From the NCBI GenBank assembly GCA_017415515.1, contig JAFQGI010000025.1, positions 1-61,435 on the forward strand: DNA of 61,435 bases, read 5' to 3'. The position numbers and the translations under genes are program-made. The notes beneath the pieces were generated by a model. The model saw only the letters and a program-made list of their open reading frames with translations, had not been told where the DNA came from and did not search any database. Numbering within the stretch: the stretch's first letter is position 1; each line of letters opens with the position of its first letter. This DNA comes from Clostridia bacterium (GTDB taxonomy: Bacteria; Bacillota; Clostridia; Oscillospirales; Acutalibacteraceae). Of this stretch, positions 14,207 through 23,817 are shown piece by piece.

Positions 14207-16036
14207 ATGGGGAAAAGAGAAAATTTGCGTAACGTGGCCATCATCGCCCACGTTGACCACGGCAAGACCACTTTGGTGGATCAGCTGCTCCGCCAAAGCG
14301 GCACCTTCCGCGACAACGAGCAGGTGGCGGAGCGTGTGATGGACAGCGGCGACCTGGAGCGGGAGCGGGGCATCACCATCCTGTCTAAAAACACGGCCGT
14401 GCGCTACGGCGACACCAAGATCAACATCGTGGACACCCCCGGCCACGCCGATTTCGGCGGCGAGGTGGAGCGCATTCTGCTGATGGTGGACGGCGTTCTG
14501 CTGCTGGTGGATGCCTTCGAGGGCTGTATGCCCCAGACCCGCTTTGTGCTGAAAAAGGCGCTGTCCCTGGGCAAAAAACCGGTCGTTGTGGTCAACAAGA
14601 TCGACCGTGACGGTGCCCGCCCCTTAGAGGTCATCGACGAGCTGCTGGATCTGTTCATCGAGCTGGACGCCGATGAGGAGCAGTTGGATTTCCCCGTCAT
14701 CTTCGCCTCCGGCCGTGACGGCTACGCCGGCCTGACCCCCGACGTGCGGGACGGCGATATGCGCCCCCTGTTCGAGGCGATTTTGCAATACGTTCCCGCC
14801 CCCGAAGGGGAGGAGGACGGCCCGTTGCAGATTCTCTTCTCCAACATCGACTATGACGATTACACCGGCCGCATCGGCATCGGCCGCGTGGAGCGGGGCC
14901 GCGTCAAGACCGGCCAGCAGATGGTGCTGTGCCGTCAGGACGGCACCCAGAAAAACGTGAAGATCGGCAAGCTCTATCAGTTCGAGGGCTTGCGCCGCGT
15001 GGAATGCGACACCGCCGCCTTGGGCGATCTGGTGTGCGTCACCGGCATCACCGACCTGAACATCGGTGAGACCGCCTGCGACCCTGAGCACCCCGAGTCG
15101 TTGCCCTTTGTGCACATCGACGAGCCCACCATTTCCATGCTGTTTATGGTCAACAATTCCCCCTTTGCCGGTCGCGAGGGCAAATACGTCACCTCCCGCA
15201 ACATCCGCGACCGCCTGTTTAAAGAGATCGAGACCAACGTGAGCATGCGGGTGGAGGAGACCGACACCACCGACGCCTTCAAGGTGTCCGGCCGTGGCGA
15301 ACTCTCCCTCTCCATTTTGATCGAAACCATGCGCCGTCAGGGCTTTGAGTTTGCGGTCAGCCGTCCGCAGGTCATCTATAAAAAGGATGAAAACGGCAAC
15401 CTGTTGGAGCCCATGGAGCTGTTGGTCATCGAGGTACCGGAGCAGTACGTGGGCGCCATCATGGAGCGTCTGGGCAACCGCAAGGCGGAGATCGTCAATA
15501 TGGGCACCCGTGACACCGGCATCAGCCATTTGGAGTTCCGCATTCCCTCCCGCGGTCTGATGGGCTATCGTCAGCAGTTCCTCACCGACACCAACGGCAA
15601 CGGCATTATGAACAGCCTCTTTGACGGCTATGAGCCCTACAAGGGGGAAATTCCTCAGCGTGTGCAGGGTTCTCTCGTGGTGCACGAGACCGGCGAGACC
15701 TGCGCCTACGGTCTGTGGGGCGCCCAGGATCGCGGTGCGCTGTTCGTGGGACCCGGTGTGCCGGTTTACGAGGGCATGATCGTGGGGCAGAGCCCCAAGG
15801 ATGAGGACATCGTGGTCAACGTGTGCAAGAAAAAGCACGTCACCAACACCCGCGCCAGCGGCTCGGATGAGGCGTTGCGTCTGATTCCCCCCACCGTCCT
15901 CAGCCTGGAGCAGTGTTTGGAGTTTATCAATGACGACGAGCTGCTGGAAGTGACCCCCGAAAGCCTGCGTCTGCGCAAGCGCATTCTGCAAAAGGAATTG
16001 CGCCTGAAGGCGGAGGCCAGAGAGAAGAGAAAGTAA
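14207..16036 (+). CDS. typA: Ribosome-associated GTPase TypA/BipA
   Basis: 609 aa, the normal length. This translational GTPase resembles EF-G and binds the ribosome, assisting 50S assembly and growth under stress or cold. The GTPase domain shows AHVDHGKTT (14-22), RERGITI switch I, DTPGH (about 73-77) and NKID (about 133-136). Domains II, III and V follow, then the TypA-specific C-terminal domain with [19 protein letters not shown] and [12 protein letters not shown]. It is a monocistronic host gene, with its own promoter and no partner. It begins the stable chromosomal sequence right of the island. Confidence 0.98.
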   Translation: MGKRENLRNVAIIAHVDHGKTTLVDQLLRQSGTFRDNEQVAERVMDSGDLERERGITILSKNTAVRYGDTKINIVDTPGHADFGGEVERILLMVDGVLLLVDAFEGCMPQTRFVLKKALSLGKKPVVVVNKIDRDGARPLEVIDELLDLFIELDADEEQLDFPVIFASGRDGYAGLTPDVRDGDMRPLFEAILQYVPAPEGEEDGPLQILFSNIDYDDYTGRIGIGRVERGRVKTGQQMVLCRQDGTQKNVKIGKLYQFEGLRRVECDTAALGDLVCVTGITDLNIGETACDPEHPESLPFVHIDEPTISMLFMVNNSPFAGREGKYVTSRNIRDRLFKEIETNVSMRVEETDTTDAFKVSGRGELSLSILIETMRRQGFEFAVSRPQVIYKKDENGNLLEPMELLVIEVPEQYVGAIMERLGNRKAEIVNMGTRDTGISHLEFRIPSRGLMGYRQQFLTDTNGNGIMNSLFDGYEPYKGEIPQRVQGSLVVHETGETCAYGLWGAQDRGALFVGPGVPVYEGMIVGQSPKDEDIVVNVCKKKHVTNTRASGSDEALRLIPPTVLSLEQCLEFINDDELLEVTPESLRLRKRILQKELRLKAEAREKRK

Positions 16037-16452
16037 TCTGCAGCACGAATGCGGGCGGATGGGGGCACCCGCCCCTACACCCCTTCGCTACCCCGCCCTA
16101 CAAATTCTATCCGACCTGTAGCGATGCCGTAGGGGACGGCGTTTACGACGTCCCGAGATGGATTCGTACCGCAACCTGCGGGATGTCGCAAGCGCCATCC
16201 CCTACAAATTCTATCTAACCTATGGCGGCATCGTAGGGTCGACATTCGCCTGCGGCGAAGTCGGTCGAGATTTTGCGGCGATGGCGCAAAACTCGCGCTG
16301 CATATCCGCCCGAAAAACGGACGACCGACGGTCGCCTCTACAAGCCTTATTTCACCTCACAACTCCCAACTCCTCATTTCTCTTTCTTTTGCATATTTTC
16401 CCGCAAACCCACACACACTACCTTCACACCAAAACAATGGAGGTAATGTGTA
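16037..16452. other. Intergenic region built of degenerate palindromic repeats
   Basis: No gene. CCCTACAAATTCTATC occurs at 16096-16111 and 16200-16215, each followed by a similar GTAGGG-bearing stretch, so the region holds two diverged copies of a roughly 100-bp repeat. A palindrome beginning GTAGGGGACGGCG at 16129-16155 belongs to the same class as 1280-1306. No obvious promoter for the ABC operon is visible; the last 100 bp are C/A-rich. Confidence 0.6.
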
Positions 16453-17805
16453 ATGAAATTGCGTTTTCTGCGGCGGGTTATGGCCGCAATGCTGTGCCTG
16501 GTGCTGCTGGGGGCGTTGACCGCCTGCGGCTGCGCCAGAAAAACCGACGTTCTCACCGTGCGCTATCTCAACTTCAAGCCGGAGATTGCGGAGCAGTACG
16601 AGGCGTTGGCGGCGATCTATCAGCGCCAGACCGGCGTTAAGGTGATCGTGGAGACCGCCGCCAACAACACCTACGAGCAGACCCTCGCCACCAAGATGGC
16701 TACCGACGAAGCCCCCACCCTGTTCCAGATCAACGGTCCTCGCGGCTATGCGGCGTGGAAGGATTATTGCGCCGACCTCAAAGACACCGAGCTGTACAAG
16801 CACCTGACCGACCAATCCCTGGCCATCAAGGACGGCGACAAGGTGGTGGGCATCCCCTACGTGGTGGAGGGCTACGGCATTCTCTACAACAAAGCCCTCA
16901 CCGATAAATACCTCGCTCTGCCCGACAAGGCGGTGGATGTGGAGTCTATGGACGAGGTCGATTCTTACGACGAGCTGAAAGCCGTGGTGGAGGATATGCA
17001 GAAGAACAAAGCCGCCCTCGGCATTGACGGCGTGTTTGCCTCCACCTCCATGAAGGCGGGGGAGGATTGGCGCTGGCAGACTCACCTGCTGAACATCCCT
17101 CTCTACTATGAGTGGACCGAGGGCAAGGTGGATTTCAACGACAGCAAAGCCTTTTCCGAGATTGGGTTCACCCACGGCGACAAGTATCGGAACATCTACG
17201 ACCTGTACCTGAACAATTCCGTCACCGACAAAAAGTTGGTGGGAAGCAAGACGGTCAGCGACTCCATGGCGGAGTTTGCGCTGGAAAAGTGCGCCATGGT
17301 GCAAAACGGCAACTGGGCTTGGTCGCAGATCAAGGATGTCAGCGGCAACAAGGTAAAAGCCGACAACCTCCGCTATCTGCCCATCTATATCGGCGCAGAG
17401 GGGGAGGAGAAGCAGGGCCTCGCCATCGGCACCGAGAATTTCTATGCCATAAACAGCCAGGCCTCCAAGGAGGAGCAAAAAGCCGCCGCCGATTTCATTT
17501 GGTGGCTGTATTCCAGCGAAGAAGGCAAAAAGCAGGTCACCGAAAAGCTGGGTTTTATCGCCCCCTTTGACACCTTCTCGGAGGACGAAACCCCTGATGA
17601 TCCCTTGGCTCGCGAGGTAGCTCGCTGGATGGCCAAGGAGGAGATTACCACCGTGCCTTGGCATTTCACCATGTTCCCCTCCGCCCGCTTCAAGGAGGAT
17701 TTCGGCGCCTCTCTGCTGAAATACGCCCAGGGCACCAAAAGCTGGGAAGACGTGGTTAAGGATATGAAAAACGGCTGGAAGCGTGAGGCTTCCGCCATCG
17801 GCTGA
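16453..17805 (+). CDS. Carbohydrate ABC transporter, substrate-binding lipoprotein
   Basis: 450 aa. A lipoprotein signal peptide ends in the lipobox LTAC (lipidated Cys25). The mature part is an extracellular sugar-binding fold of family 1: LTVRYLNFKPEIAEQYEALA, ATKMATDEAPTLFQINGPRG, VVGIPYVVEGYGILYNKAL and a WRWQTHLLNIPLYYEW segment with aromatic residues that could stack on sugars. It delivers an oligosaccharide to the two permeases encoded downstream. With malQ and glgP next in line, maltodextrin is the most likely ligand (inference). The ATG is 9 nt after GGAGG. Confidence 0.93.
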   Translation: MKLRFLRRVMAAMLCLVLLGALTACGCARKTDVLTVRYLNFKPEIAEQYEALAAIYQRQTGVKVIVETAANNTYEQTLATKMATDEAPTLFQINGPRGYAAWKDYCADLKDTELYKHLTDQSLAIKDGDKVVGIPYVVEGYGILYNKALTDKYLALPDKAVDVESMDEVDSYDELKAVVEDMQKNKAALGIDGVFASTSMKAGEDWRWQTHLLNIPLYYEWTEGKVDFNDSKAFSEIGFTHGDKYRNIYDLYLNNSVTDKKLVGSKTVSDSMAEFALEKCAMVQNGNWAWSQIKDVSGNKVKADNLRYLPIYIGAEGEEKQGLAIGTENFYAINSQASKEEQKAAADFIWWLYSSEEGKKQVTEKLGFIAPFDTFSEDETPDDPLAREVARWMAKEEITTVPWHFTMFPSARFKEDFGASLLKYAQGTKSWEDVVKDMKNGWKREASAIG

Positions 17806-17831
17806 CCCCCTCTGACGAAGGGAGAAATGCC

Positions 17832-18674
17832 GTGTACAAACGATTTTATCGGTGGTTTCCGGTGTTTGTGTTGCCTACGCTGGCGGCCTTTACGGTGGCG
17901 TTTCTCATACCCTTCGTGATGGGAATCTGGCTGTCCTTTCATCGGTTCACCACCATCAAAAACACCCATTTTGTGGGGTGGGAGAATTATACCCGCGCCT
18001 TTGCCGACGAGGGGTTTATGGGCTCCCTGCGCTTTTCTGCCCTGTTCACCGTGGTGTCGCTGATCACCGTCAATCTGCTGGCATTTGTGTTGGCGTTGGC
18101 GCTGACCCGCCGCCTGCGGGGGGTCAATCTCTTTCGCGGCATCTTCTTTATGCCGAATCTCATCGGCGGCATCGTGCTGGGCTATGTGTTCAGCCTGTTG
18201 GTCAACGGGCTGTTGGGCTTTTGGGGTGTGGACATCACCTATGCCGCCACCTACGGCTTTTGGGGCTTGGTGGCGCTGAACACCTGGCAGCTCACGGGAT
18301 ATATGATGGTGATTTATATCGCAGGGTTACAGAACGTGCCCTCCTCCCTCGTGGAGGCCGCCGCCATCGACGGCGCGGGGGCGTTTTCCACCCTGTGGCA
18401 CGTCAAATTGCCGCTGGTGATGCCTTCCATCACCATCTGCACCTTTTTGACCCTCACCAATTCCTTCAAGATGTTCGACCAAAACCTCGCCCTCACCGCT
18501 GGCGCTCCCGAGCGGCAGACCCAGGGCTTGGCGTTGGATATTTATAACACCTTTTACGGCCGCATCGGCTGGCAGGGGGTGGGGCAGGCCAAGGCGGTGC
18601 TGTTCTTCCTGCTGGTGGCGGCGGTGGCCGGCATCCAGCTGTGGCTGACCCGCAGACGGGAGGTGGACGCGTGA
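17832..18674 (+). CDS. Sugar ABC transporter permease 1 (MalF/UgpA-type)
   Basis: 280 aa with six predicted membrane helices beginning FPVFVLPTLAAFTVAFLIPF. The EAA loop that docks the ATPase reads VEAAAIDGAGAFSTLWHVKL. It starts with GTG at 17832 behind a GAAGGGAGA site and ends in a GTGA overlap with the second permease, so the two are made together. No ATPase gene is in the cluster; a shared MsmK/UgpC-type ATPase encoded elsewhere is the usual solution in Firmicutes. Confidence 0.95.
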   Translation: MYKRFYRWFPVFVLPTLAAFTVAFLIPFVMGIWLSFHRFTTIKNTHFVGWENYTRAFADEGFMGSLRFSALFTVVSLITVNLLAFVLALALTRRLRGVNLFRGIFFMPNLIGGIVLGYVFSLLVNGLLGFWGVDITYAATYGFWGLVALNTWQLTGYMMVIYIAGLQNVPSSLVEAAAIDGAGAFSTLWHVKLPLVMPSITICTFLTLTNSFKMFDQNLALTAGAPERQTQGLALDIYNTFYGRIGWQGVGQAKAVLFFLLVAAVAGIQLWLTRRREVDA

Positions 18675-19504
18675 AAACTCGTCGTACCAACCTGATGTTG
18701 ATTGCCTTGCTTTTGCTTTTGGCGGCGATTTTTCTGCTCCCCGTGCTATTGGTGGTGCTCAACTCTTTTAAGTCGCGGCTGTATATCTCTGCCGCCCCCT
18801 TTGCTCTGCCGGACGGCGACACTTTCGTAGGGTGGGAGAATTACCTCACAGGCCTGCGTTCTGCGGGCTTTGCCGCCGCCTTCGGGCGCAGCGTGTTCAT
18901 TACCGTGGGCTCGGTGTTGCTGCTGGTGGTGGGGTGCAGTATGACCGCCTGGTATTTGGCCCGTGCCAACGGCTGGTGGCCGAAAATACTGTATCTTCTG
19001 TTTGTGTTTAGTATGATCGTGCCGTTCCAGATGGTGATGTACACCATGACCTACGTGGTGGGGCAGTTAGAGCTGGATTCGGTGGTGGGCATTTTGCCGG
19101 TCTATCTCGGCTTTGGCTCGGGATTGACGGTGTTCATCCTCTCCGGCTTTGTCCGCGGCATCCCGCGGGAGTTGGAGGAGGCGGCGATGATGGATGGGGC
19201 AGGGCCGCTCCAGACCTTCTTTCGGGTGATTTTTCCCGTGATGCGCCCCACCGCCGTCACCGTGTCCATCCTCAACGCCATGTGGATCTGGAACGACTAT
19301 CTGTTGCCCTATTTGGTGCTGGGCACCGACCAAAAGACGATTCCTGTTGCCATTCAGATCGCCATGCAGGGCGCCTACGGCTCCACCGACTACGGCGGTC
19401 TGATGGCGATGCTGGTGTTAGCCATCATCCCCATCATCGCCTTCTATCTCATCGGACAAAAATATATCATCTCCGGCGTCGTAGCAGGCGCGGTGAAAGG
19501 GTAG
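18671..19504 (+). CDS. Sugar ABC transporter permease 2 (MalG/UgpE-type)
   Basis: 277 aa, six membrane helices starting LMLIALLLLLAAIFLLPVLL. EAA loop: EEAAMMDGAGPLQTFFRVIF. The GTG start overlaps the TGA of permease 1 and has GGAGG 7 nt upstream; longer in-frame starts run into the previous gene. It ends VVAGAVKG-TAG, and a near copy of its last codons recurs about 95 bp downstream. It completes the membrane channel of the importer and uses TAG as a true stop, showing that the host reads TAG as stop. Confidence 0.95.
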   Translation: MKTRRTNLMLIALLLLLAAIFLLPVLLVVLNSFKSRLYISAAPFALPDGDTFVGWENYLTGLRSAGFAAAFGRSVFITVGSVLLLVVGCSMTAWYLARANGWWPKILYLLFVFSMIVPFQMVMYTMTYVVGQLELDSVVGILPVYLGFGSGLTVFILSGFVRGIPRELEEAAMMDGAGPLQTFFRVIFPVMRPTAVTVSILNAMWIWNDYLLPYLVLGTDQKTIPVAIQIAMQGAYGSTDYGGLMAMLVLAIIPIIAFYLIGQKYIISGVVAGAVKG

Positions 19505-19506
19505 GG

Positions 19507-19526
19507 AATATGGCGACAGCCATATT
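19507..19526. repeat. Hairpin repeat AATATGGC-GACA-GCCATATT
   Basis: A perfect 8-bp stem. A second copy at 41522-41543 in the prophage has A-to-G and T-to-C changes on opposite arms that keep the stem paired. Confidence 0.6.
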
Positions 19527-19627
19527 CGAGGGGCGGCAACGAAACCGCGAAACCCACCGACTTAAAGCCGCCCCGGTAGCCGGAGCCGTGAAAGGGTAAA
19601 GATGCTTGTGTTGCGCACAATCTCTCG

Positions 19628-19680
19628 CCTCCCCTTGTCAGGGGAGGTGTCCGAGGCGACGCCTCGGACGGAGGGGTAGG
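19628..19680. repeat. Two-hairpin palindromic repeat, copy 2
   Basis: CCTCCCCTTGTCAGGGGAGG, then the palindrome GTCCGAGGCGACGCCTCGGAC and a GGAGGGG tail. Confidence 0.75.
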
Positions 19681-19694
19681 TATGGATGGGTACT

Positions 19695-19740
19695 ACCCCC
19701 CAGTCAGCCTAACGGCTGACAGCCCCCCTGACAAGGGGGG
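19695..19740. repeat. Two-hairpin palindromic repeat, copy 3 (inverted relative to copy 2)
   Basis: ACCCCCC, the palindrome GTCAGCCTAACGGCTGAC, then CCCCCCTGACAAGGGGGG. Confidence 0.75.
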
Positions 19741-19803
19741 CCGAGAGAAGTGCAGTTCCCAAAAGCAAACACTTCATATCCTCCAACAGAAAGGATGTTT
19801 ACT

Positions 19804-21285
19804 ATGCAATTTCCTCGTTCCTGCGGTGTGCTCGCCGCCATTTCCTCCCTGCCGGGCAAATACGGCATCGGCACCATGGGCAAGGAGGCGGAGGCCTTTG
19901 TGGACTGGCTGGCTGAGGCCGGGCAGACCTATTGGCAGATTCTGCCGGTGGGCCCCACCGGCTTTGGCGACTCCCCCTATCAGAGCTTTTCCGCTTTTGC
20001 GGGCAACCCGTATTTCATCGACCCCGAGCAGATGGCTGAGCAGGGGTGGCTCACCGCCGAGGAACTGCGTGAGGCAGAATACCGCGGCGACCCCGCCGCG
20101 GTGGACTACGGCTGGCTGTGGGAGAGCCGCCGTGCCCTGTTTCAAAAGGCGATGCCCCGCTTTTTTGCCGATCCCCCTGCGGATTTCGAAGTGTTTTGCA
20201 ACAAAGAGGATTGGTGGCTGGCGGACTACACCCTCTTTATGGCGGTGAAGGATGCCCACGACGGCCTCGCCTATCTGCGGTGGGAGCCGGAGCTTCGTCG
20301 CCGCGACCCCGCCGCGTTGCAGATGTGGCGGGTGAAGTGCGCCGAGGGCGTGCGGTATTATCAAATGCTGCAATATATCTTTTACACTCAGTGGAAAGCC
20401 TTTAAGAAATACGCCAACGACCACGGCATTAAACTGATTGGTGATATTCCCATTTACGTTGCCCCCGACAGCGCCGACGTGTGGGCGAATCCCCATCTGT
20501 TTTTGCTGGACGAGGAGGGCAACCCCACCGAGGTGGCGGGCTGTCCCCCCGATCTGTTCTCCGCCGACGGTCAGCTGTGGGGCAATCCCCTCTACGATTG
20601 GGATGCCATGAAAAAGGACGGCTACCGCTTCTGGCTGGCTCGCTTGGCGGCCTGCCTGCGGCTGCACGACGTGGTGCGCATCGACCATTTCCGTGCCTTT
20701 GCGGATTATTATTGCATCCCTGCCGCCGATGACACCGCCCGCAATGGTAAGTGGCGGTTGGGACCGGCGATGGATCTATTTGACACCATCCGCCGTCAGT
20801 TCGGCGACCTGCCCATTATCGCTGAGGATCTCGGCTCGCTCTCAGATGCCGTGACCACGCTGCTGAAAGACAGCGGTCTGCCGGGGATGAAGGTGTTGCA
20901 GTTCGCCTTTGACCCCTATGGGGACAGCGAACACATGCCCCACCACATCCCGCAGAATGCGGTGGTGTACACCGGCACCCACGACAACGACACCATAGCG
21001 GGTTGGTTTGCCGCCAACCCCGCCGAGGGGGAATTTGCCCGCCGCTATCTGCGGATGGGTGCGGCGGAGAATCCCGTTCGCCCCTTTATGCAGGGGGCGT
21101 TGGCTTCTCCTGCGCGGGTGTGCATTCTGACGGTGCAGGATCTGCTGGGGCTTGGCTCTGCGGCGCGGATGAACGTCCCCTCTGTCCCCGAAGGGAACTG
21201 GACCTGGCGGTTGACCGCCATCCCCGATGCCGCCACGGCGGCGTGGCTGCGGGAGAACGTGCGTCTTTATCGCCGCGGATTTTAA
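19804..21285 (+). CDS. malQ: 4-alpha-glucanotransferase (amylomaltase), GH77
   Basis: 493 aa. It transfers alpha-1,4-glucan segments between maltodextrins, releasing glucose and building longer chains for phosphorylase. The opening SCGVLAAISSLPGKYGIGTM and PVGPTGFGDSPYQSFSAFAG are diagnostic. Catalytic residues line up with the family: nucleophile Asp294 (RIDHFRAF), acid/base Glu341 (IAEDLG) and Asp394 (GTHDNDT). The ATG at 19804 gives the canonical N-terminus; an upstream in-frame GTG would add an unrelated 18 residues. It is followed by a strong terminator and then glgP, its metabolic partner. Confidence 0.97.
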   Translation: MQFPRSCGVLAAISSLPGKYGIGTMGKEAEAFVDWLAEAGQTYWQILPVGPTGFGDSPYQSFSAFAGNPYFIDPEQMAEQGWLTAEELREAEYRGDPAAVDYGWLWESRRALFQKAMPRFFADPPADFEVFCNKEDWWLADYTLFMAVKDAHDGLAYLRWEPELRRRDPAALQMWRVKCAEGVRYYQMLQYIFYTQWKAFKKYANDHGIKLIGDIPIYVAPDSADVWANPHLFLLDEEGNPTEVAGCPPDLFSADGQLWGNPLYDWDAMKKDGYRFWLARLAACLRLHDVVRIDHFRAFADYYCIPAADDTARNGKWRLGPAMDLFDTIRRQFGDLPIIAEDLGSLSDAVTTLLKDSGLPGMKVLQFAFDPYGDSEHMPHHIPQNAVVYTGTHDNDTIAGWFAANPAEGEFARRYLRMGAAENPVRPFMQGALASPARVCILTVQDLLGLGSAARMNVPSVPEGNWTWRLTAIPDAATAAWLRENVRLYRRGF

Positions 21286-21300
21286 TCAGACGTATAAACA

Positions 21301-21345
21301 ACGGACTTGTATCGAAACAGACGATACAAGTCCGTTTTCTTTTTA
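21301..21345 (+). terminator. Strong intercistronic terminator between malQ and glgP
   Basis: A 14-bp perfect stem (ACGGACTTGTATCG / CGATACAAGTCCGT), loop AAACAGA and TTTTCTTTTT. It ends about 10 nt before the glgP ribosome binding site, and no clear promoter separates them. Confidence 0.9.
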
Positions 21346-21368
21346 CATCATCTACAAGGAGGCCTTTT

Positions 21369-23714
21369 ATGAACACCATTTCCCGCGATCTGACGCGGTA
21401 TGCCCACGCCACCTGGCAGGCAGAGCCTGCCGACCTCACCCCGCCCCAGCTCCACGAGGCGCTGGCGCATTGCGTCAACCACCGCATTGCCGCTGTTCGA
21501 CGGCGGTCTGCCGCCCGCCACGACAGCCGCCGCCGTGCCTATTATCTCTCCGCCGAATTCCTGATGGGGCGGCTCATCCATAACAATCTGCTGTGCAGCG
21601 GTCTGCTGGACGAGGCCACCGAGGCCTTGGTGCAGGCGGGGATCGATCCGGCTCGACTGGAAGAAATCGAGGATGCTGCCCTGGGCAACGGGGGTCTCGG
21701 TCGCTTGGCGGCCTGCTACTTGGATGCCGCCGCCACCTGCTCCTTGCCGCTGGACGGCTACGGCATCCGCTACCGCTTTGGTTTGTTCCGTCAGCGGTTT
21801 GCCGATGGCTTCCAGCTGGAACAGCCGGACGATTGGACCCGCTATGGCGACCCCTGGTCGGTGCGCCGCGAGGAGGAGGCGGTCACCGTCACCATCGCCG
21901 ATCGCCCGGTCCGCGCTATCCCCTACGATATGCCGATCATCGGCTATGGGGCGAAGCACGTGTCCAACCTGCGGCTGTGGCAGGCGGAGCCCATGGCACC
22001 CTTCGATTTTTCGCTGTTTAACGATCAAAAATACGACCGTGCCTTGCAGGAGAAAAACCGTGCCGAGGATCTGTCCCGTGTGCTGTATCCCAACGATTCC
22101 ACTCCGGCAGGAAAACTGCTTCGCCTGAGCCAGCAGTATTTCTTCGCCTCGGCGTCTATGCAGGACATCCTGCGGCGGTATGAGGCCACCTGCGGCAAGG
22201 ATTTCACGCTGCTTCCCCGCGCCGTTTCCATCCAGCTCAACGACACCCACCCCGTCATCGCCGTTCCCGAGCTGGTGCGGCTGCTCACCAAGCGGGGGGT
22301 GCCCTTCGGCGAGGCGGCCAACATCGCCACCACCGTGTTCAACTACACCAATCACACCGTGATGGCGGAGGCCATGGAGGTGTGGGATCTTTCGCTGATC
22401 CGCAAGGTCAACCCCGACATTGCCAAGATCATCCGCAGGCTGAGTGCCCGCTTTGATCGGGAGATGGACGCCTTCGACATCCCCGCCGAAAACCGCCCCC
22501 GCCTGCAAATTGTGCAGGATGGCCGCGTGCACATGGCCCATTTGGCCTGCCGCTTTTCCAACCGCATCAACGGGGTGGCGGCGCTTCACACCCAAATTCT
22601 CAAAAACGACGTGCTCCACCAATGGCACAAGCTGTACCCCAACAAAATCCTCAACATCACCAACGGCATCACCCCGCGGCGATGGCTGCGGCTGTGCAAT
22701 CCGGGGCTGTCCGCCCTTATCACCGACCTGTTGGGAAGCGAGGATTGGGTCACTGACCTGCCCCAACTGGCAAAGTTAGCTCCCTTTGCGGCGGATAACG
22801 CCGTCCTTGACCGCTTTATCGCCGTCAAGCAGGAGAACAAGCACCGCTTTGCCGCCCACCTGGCGGGGAAGGAGGGGGTGGTGGTGTGCTCCGATTGGAT
22901 GCTGGATGTGCAGATCAAGCGCCTCCACGAGTATAAGCGGCAGCTGTTAAACATCCTCTGCATTTTGGAACTCTACTTCGAGATCAAGGAGGGCACACTG
23001 ACCGACTATACCCCCACTGTGTTCCTGTTCGGCGCCAAGGCCGCCCCGGGCTATGCCCGTGCCAAGGGCATCATCAAGCTGTGCCACGAGGTTTCCCGCT
23101 TGATTGCGGCAGATCCCGTGGTGAGCAAGTATTTGCAGGTGGTGTTCGTCACCGACTATAACGTGTCCTACGCCGAGCGCATCGTCGCCGCCGCCGATGT
23201 ATCGGAGCAGATCTCCACCGCCGGCACCGAGGCGTCGGGTACGGGCAATATGAAGCTGATGCTCAATGGTGCGGTGACTCTCGGCACCTATGACGGTGCC
23301 AACGTGGAGATCGTCCGTGAGGCGGGGGAGGAGAACAACTATATCTTCGGTGCCCGTGTGGAAGATTTGGCAAGCCAAAAGCACGACCCCCAGCGGCTGT
23401 ATGAGCAGGATGCCCGCATTCGCCGCTGTGTGGACGCTCTCGTGGACGGCACGCTGGATGACGGCGGCACAGGGCTGTTTGCCGAGTTGCGGCAGTCGCT
23501 GTTGGAGGGGGCGAGCTGGCACGCCCCCGACCATTATTACGTGCTGGGGGATTTTCACGCTTGCTTGGAGATGAAAAAGCAAGTGGCGCGGGATTATGCC
23601 CGCGACCGCCGCTCTTTTGCCGCCAAGCAATGGCGCAACCTTTGCGCCGCCGGCGTGTTCTCCGCCGACCGCGCCATCCGCGAATACGCAAAAGAGATCT
23701 GGGAGATACGATAA
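21369..23714 (+). CDS. glgP: Glycogen/maltodextrin phosphorylase, GT35
   Basis: 781 aa. It releases glucose-1-phosphate from alpha-1,4-glucans with pyridoxal phosphate. Markers: RRAYYLSAEFLMGRLIHNNL, ALGNGGLGRLAACYLDA, RYGDPW, QLNDTHPVIAVPEL, TNGITPRRWL, and the cofactor site EASGTGNMKLMLNGAVTLGT with the Schiff-base Lys near residue 629. The ATG at 21369 is 7 nt after AAGGAGG; the frame is open far upstream but that part lies in malQ. With MalQ and the ABC importer it makes a complete maltodextrin uptake and breakdown route. No synthesis genes are present, so a catabolic role is favoured. Confidence 0.97.
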   Translation: MNTISRDLTRYAHATWQAEPADLTPPQLHEALAHCVNHRIAAVRRRSAARHDSRRRAYYLSAEFLMGRLIHNNLLCSGLLDEATEALVQAGIDPARLEEIEDAALGNGGLGRLAACYLDAAATCSLPLDGYGIRYRFGLFRQRFADGFQLEQPDDWTRYGDPWSVRREEEAVTVTIADRPVRAIPYDMPIIGYGAKHVSNLRLWQAEPMAPFDFSLFNDQKYDRALQEKNRAEDLSRVLYPNDSTPAGKLLRLSQQYFFASASMQDILRRYEATCGKDFTLLPRAVSIQLNDTHPVIAVPELVRLLTKRGVPFGEAANIATTVFNYTNHTVMAEAMEVWDLSLIRKVNPDIAKIIRRLSARFDREMDAFDIPAENRPRLQIVQDGRVHMAHLACRFSNRINGVAALHTQILKNDVLHQWHKLYPNKILNITNGITPRRWLRLCNPGLSALITDLLGSEDWVTDLPQLAKLAPFAADNAVLDRFIAVKQENKHRFAAHLAGKEGVVVCSDWMLDVQIKRLHEYKRQLLNILCILELYFEIKEGTLTDYTPTVFLFGAKAAPGYARAKGIIKLCHEVSRLIAADPVVSKYLQVVFVTDYNVSYAERIVAAADVSEQISTAGTEASGTGNMKLMLNGAVTLGTYDGANVEIVREAGEENNYIFGARVEDLASQKHDPQRLYEQDARIRRCVDALVDGTLDDGGTGLFAELRQSLLEGASWHAPDHYYVLGDFHACLEMKKQVARDYARDRRSFAAKQWRNLCAAGVFSADRAIREYAKEIWEIR

Positions 23715-23767
23715 CGCTACCAAACACACGCAAAGAGAGCCTGCGGCGGATCGCCGCAAATAACCAC

Positions 23768-23808
23768 AAAAAAGCAACCTTGACCATACGGCCAAGGTTG
23801 CTTTTTTT
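23768..23808. terminator. Bidirectional terminator after glgP
   Basis: AAAAAAGCAACCTTG, a short loop and CAAGGTTGCTTTTTT between convergent genes. Confidence 0.92.
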
Positions 23809-23817
23809 CATAACACC

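Larger units (their letters stand above)
19505..19803. other. Intergenic repeats between the ABC operon and malQ
   Basis: No gene. It contains a hairpin at 19507-19526, a partial duplication of the permease 3' end (GTGAAAGGGTA at 19589-19599, similar to 19493-19503), and two two-hairpin repeats in opposite orientation at 19628-19680 and 19695-19740. Confidence 0.7.

Noticed and set aside
14624-15991. 455-codon minus-strand frame
   Set aside because: Antisense to typA; no ribosome binding site, His/Gln/Gly-rich shadow composition.
16037-16452. Small protein gene upstream of the ABC operon
   Set aside because: Open frames there are made of repeat sequence and lack a ribosome binding site.
16357-17664. 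435-codon minus-strand frame
   Set aside because: Antisense to the sugar-binding lipoprotein gene, which has clear family motifs.
21003-21368. N-terminal extension of glycogen phosphorylase
   Set aside because: The open frame upstream of 21369 lies inside malQ and a terminator; AAGGAGG and family alignment support 21369.
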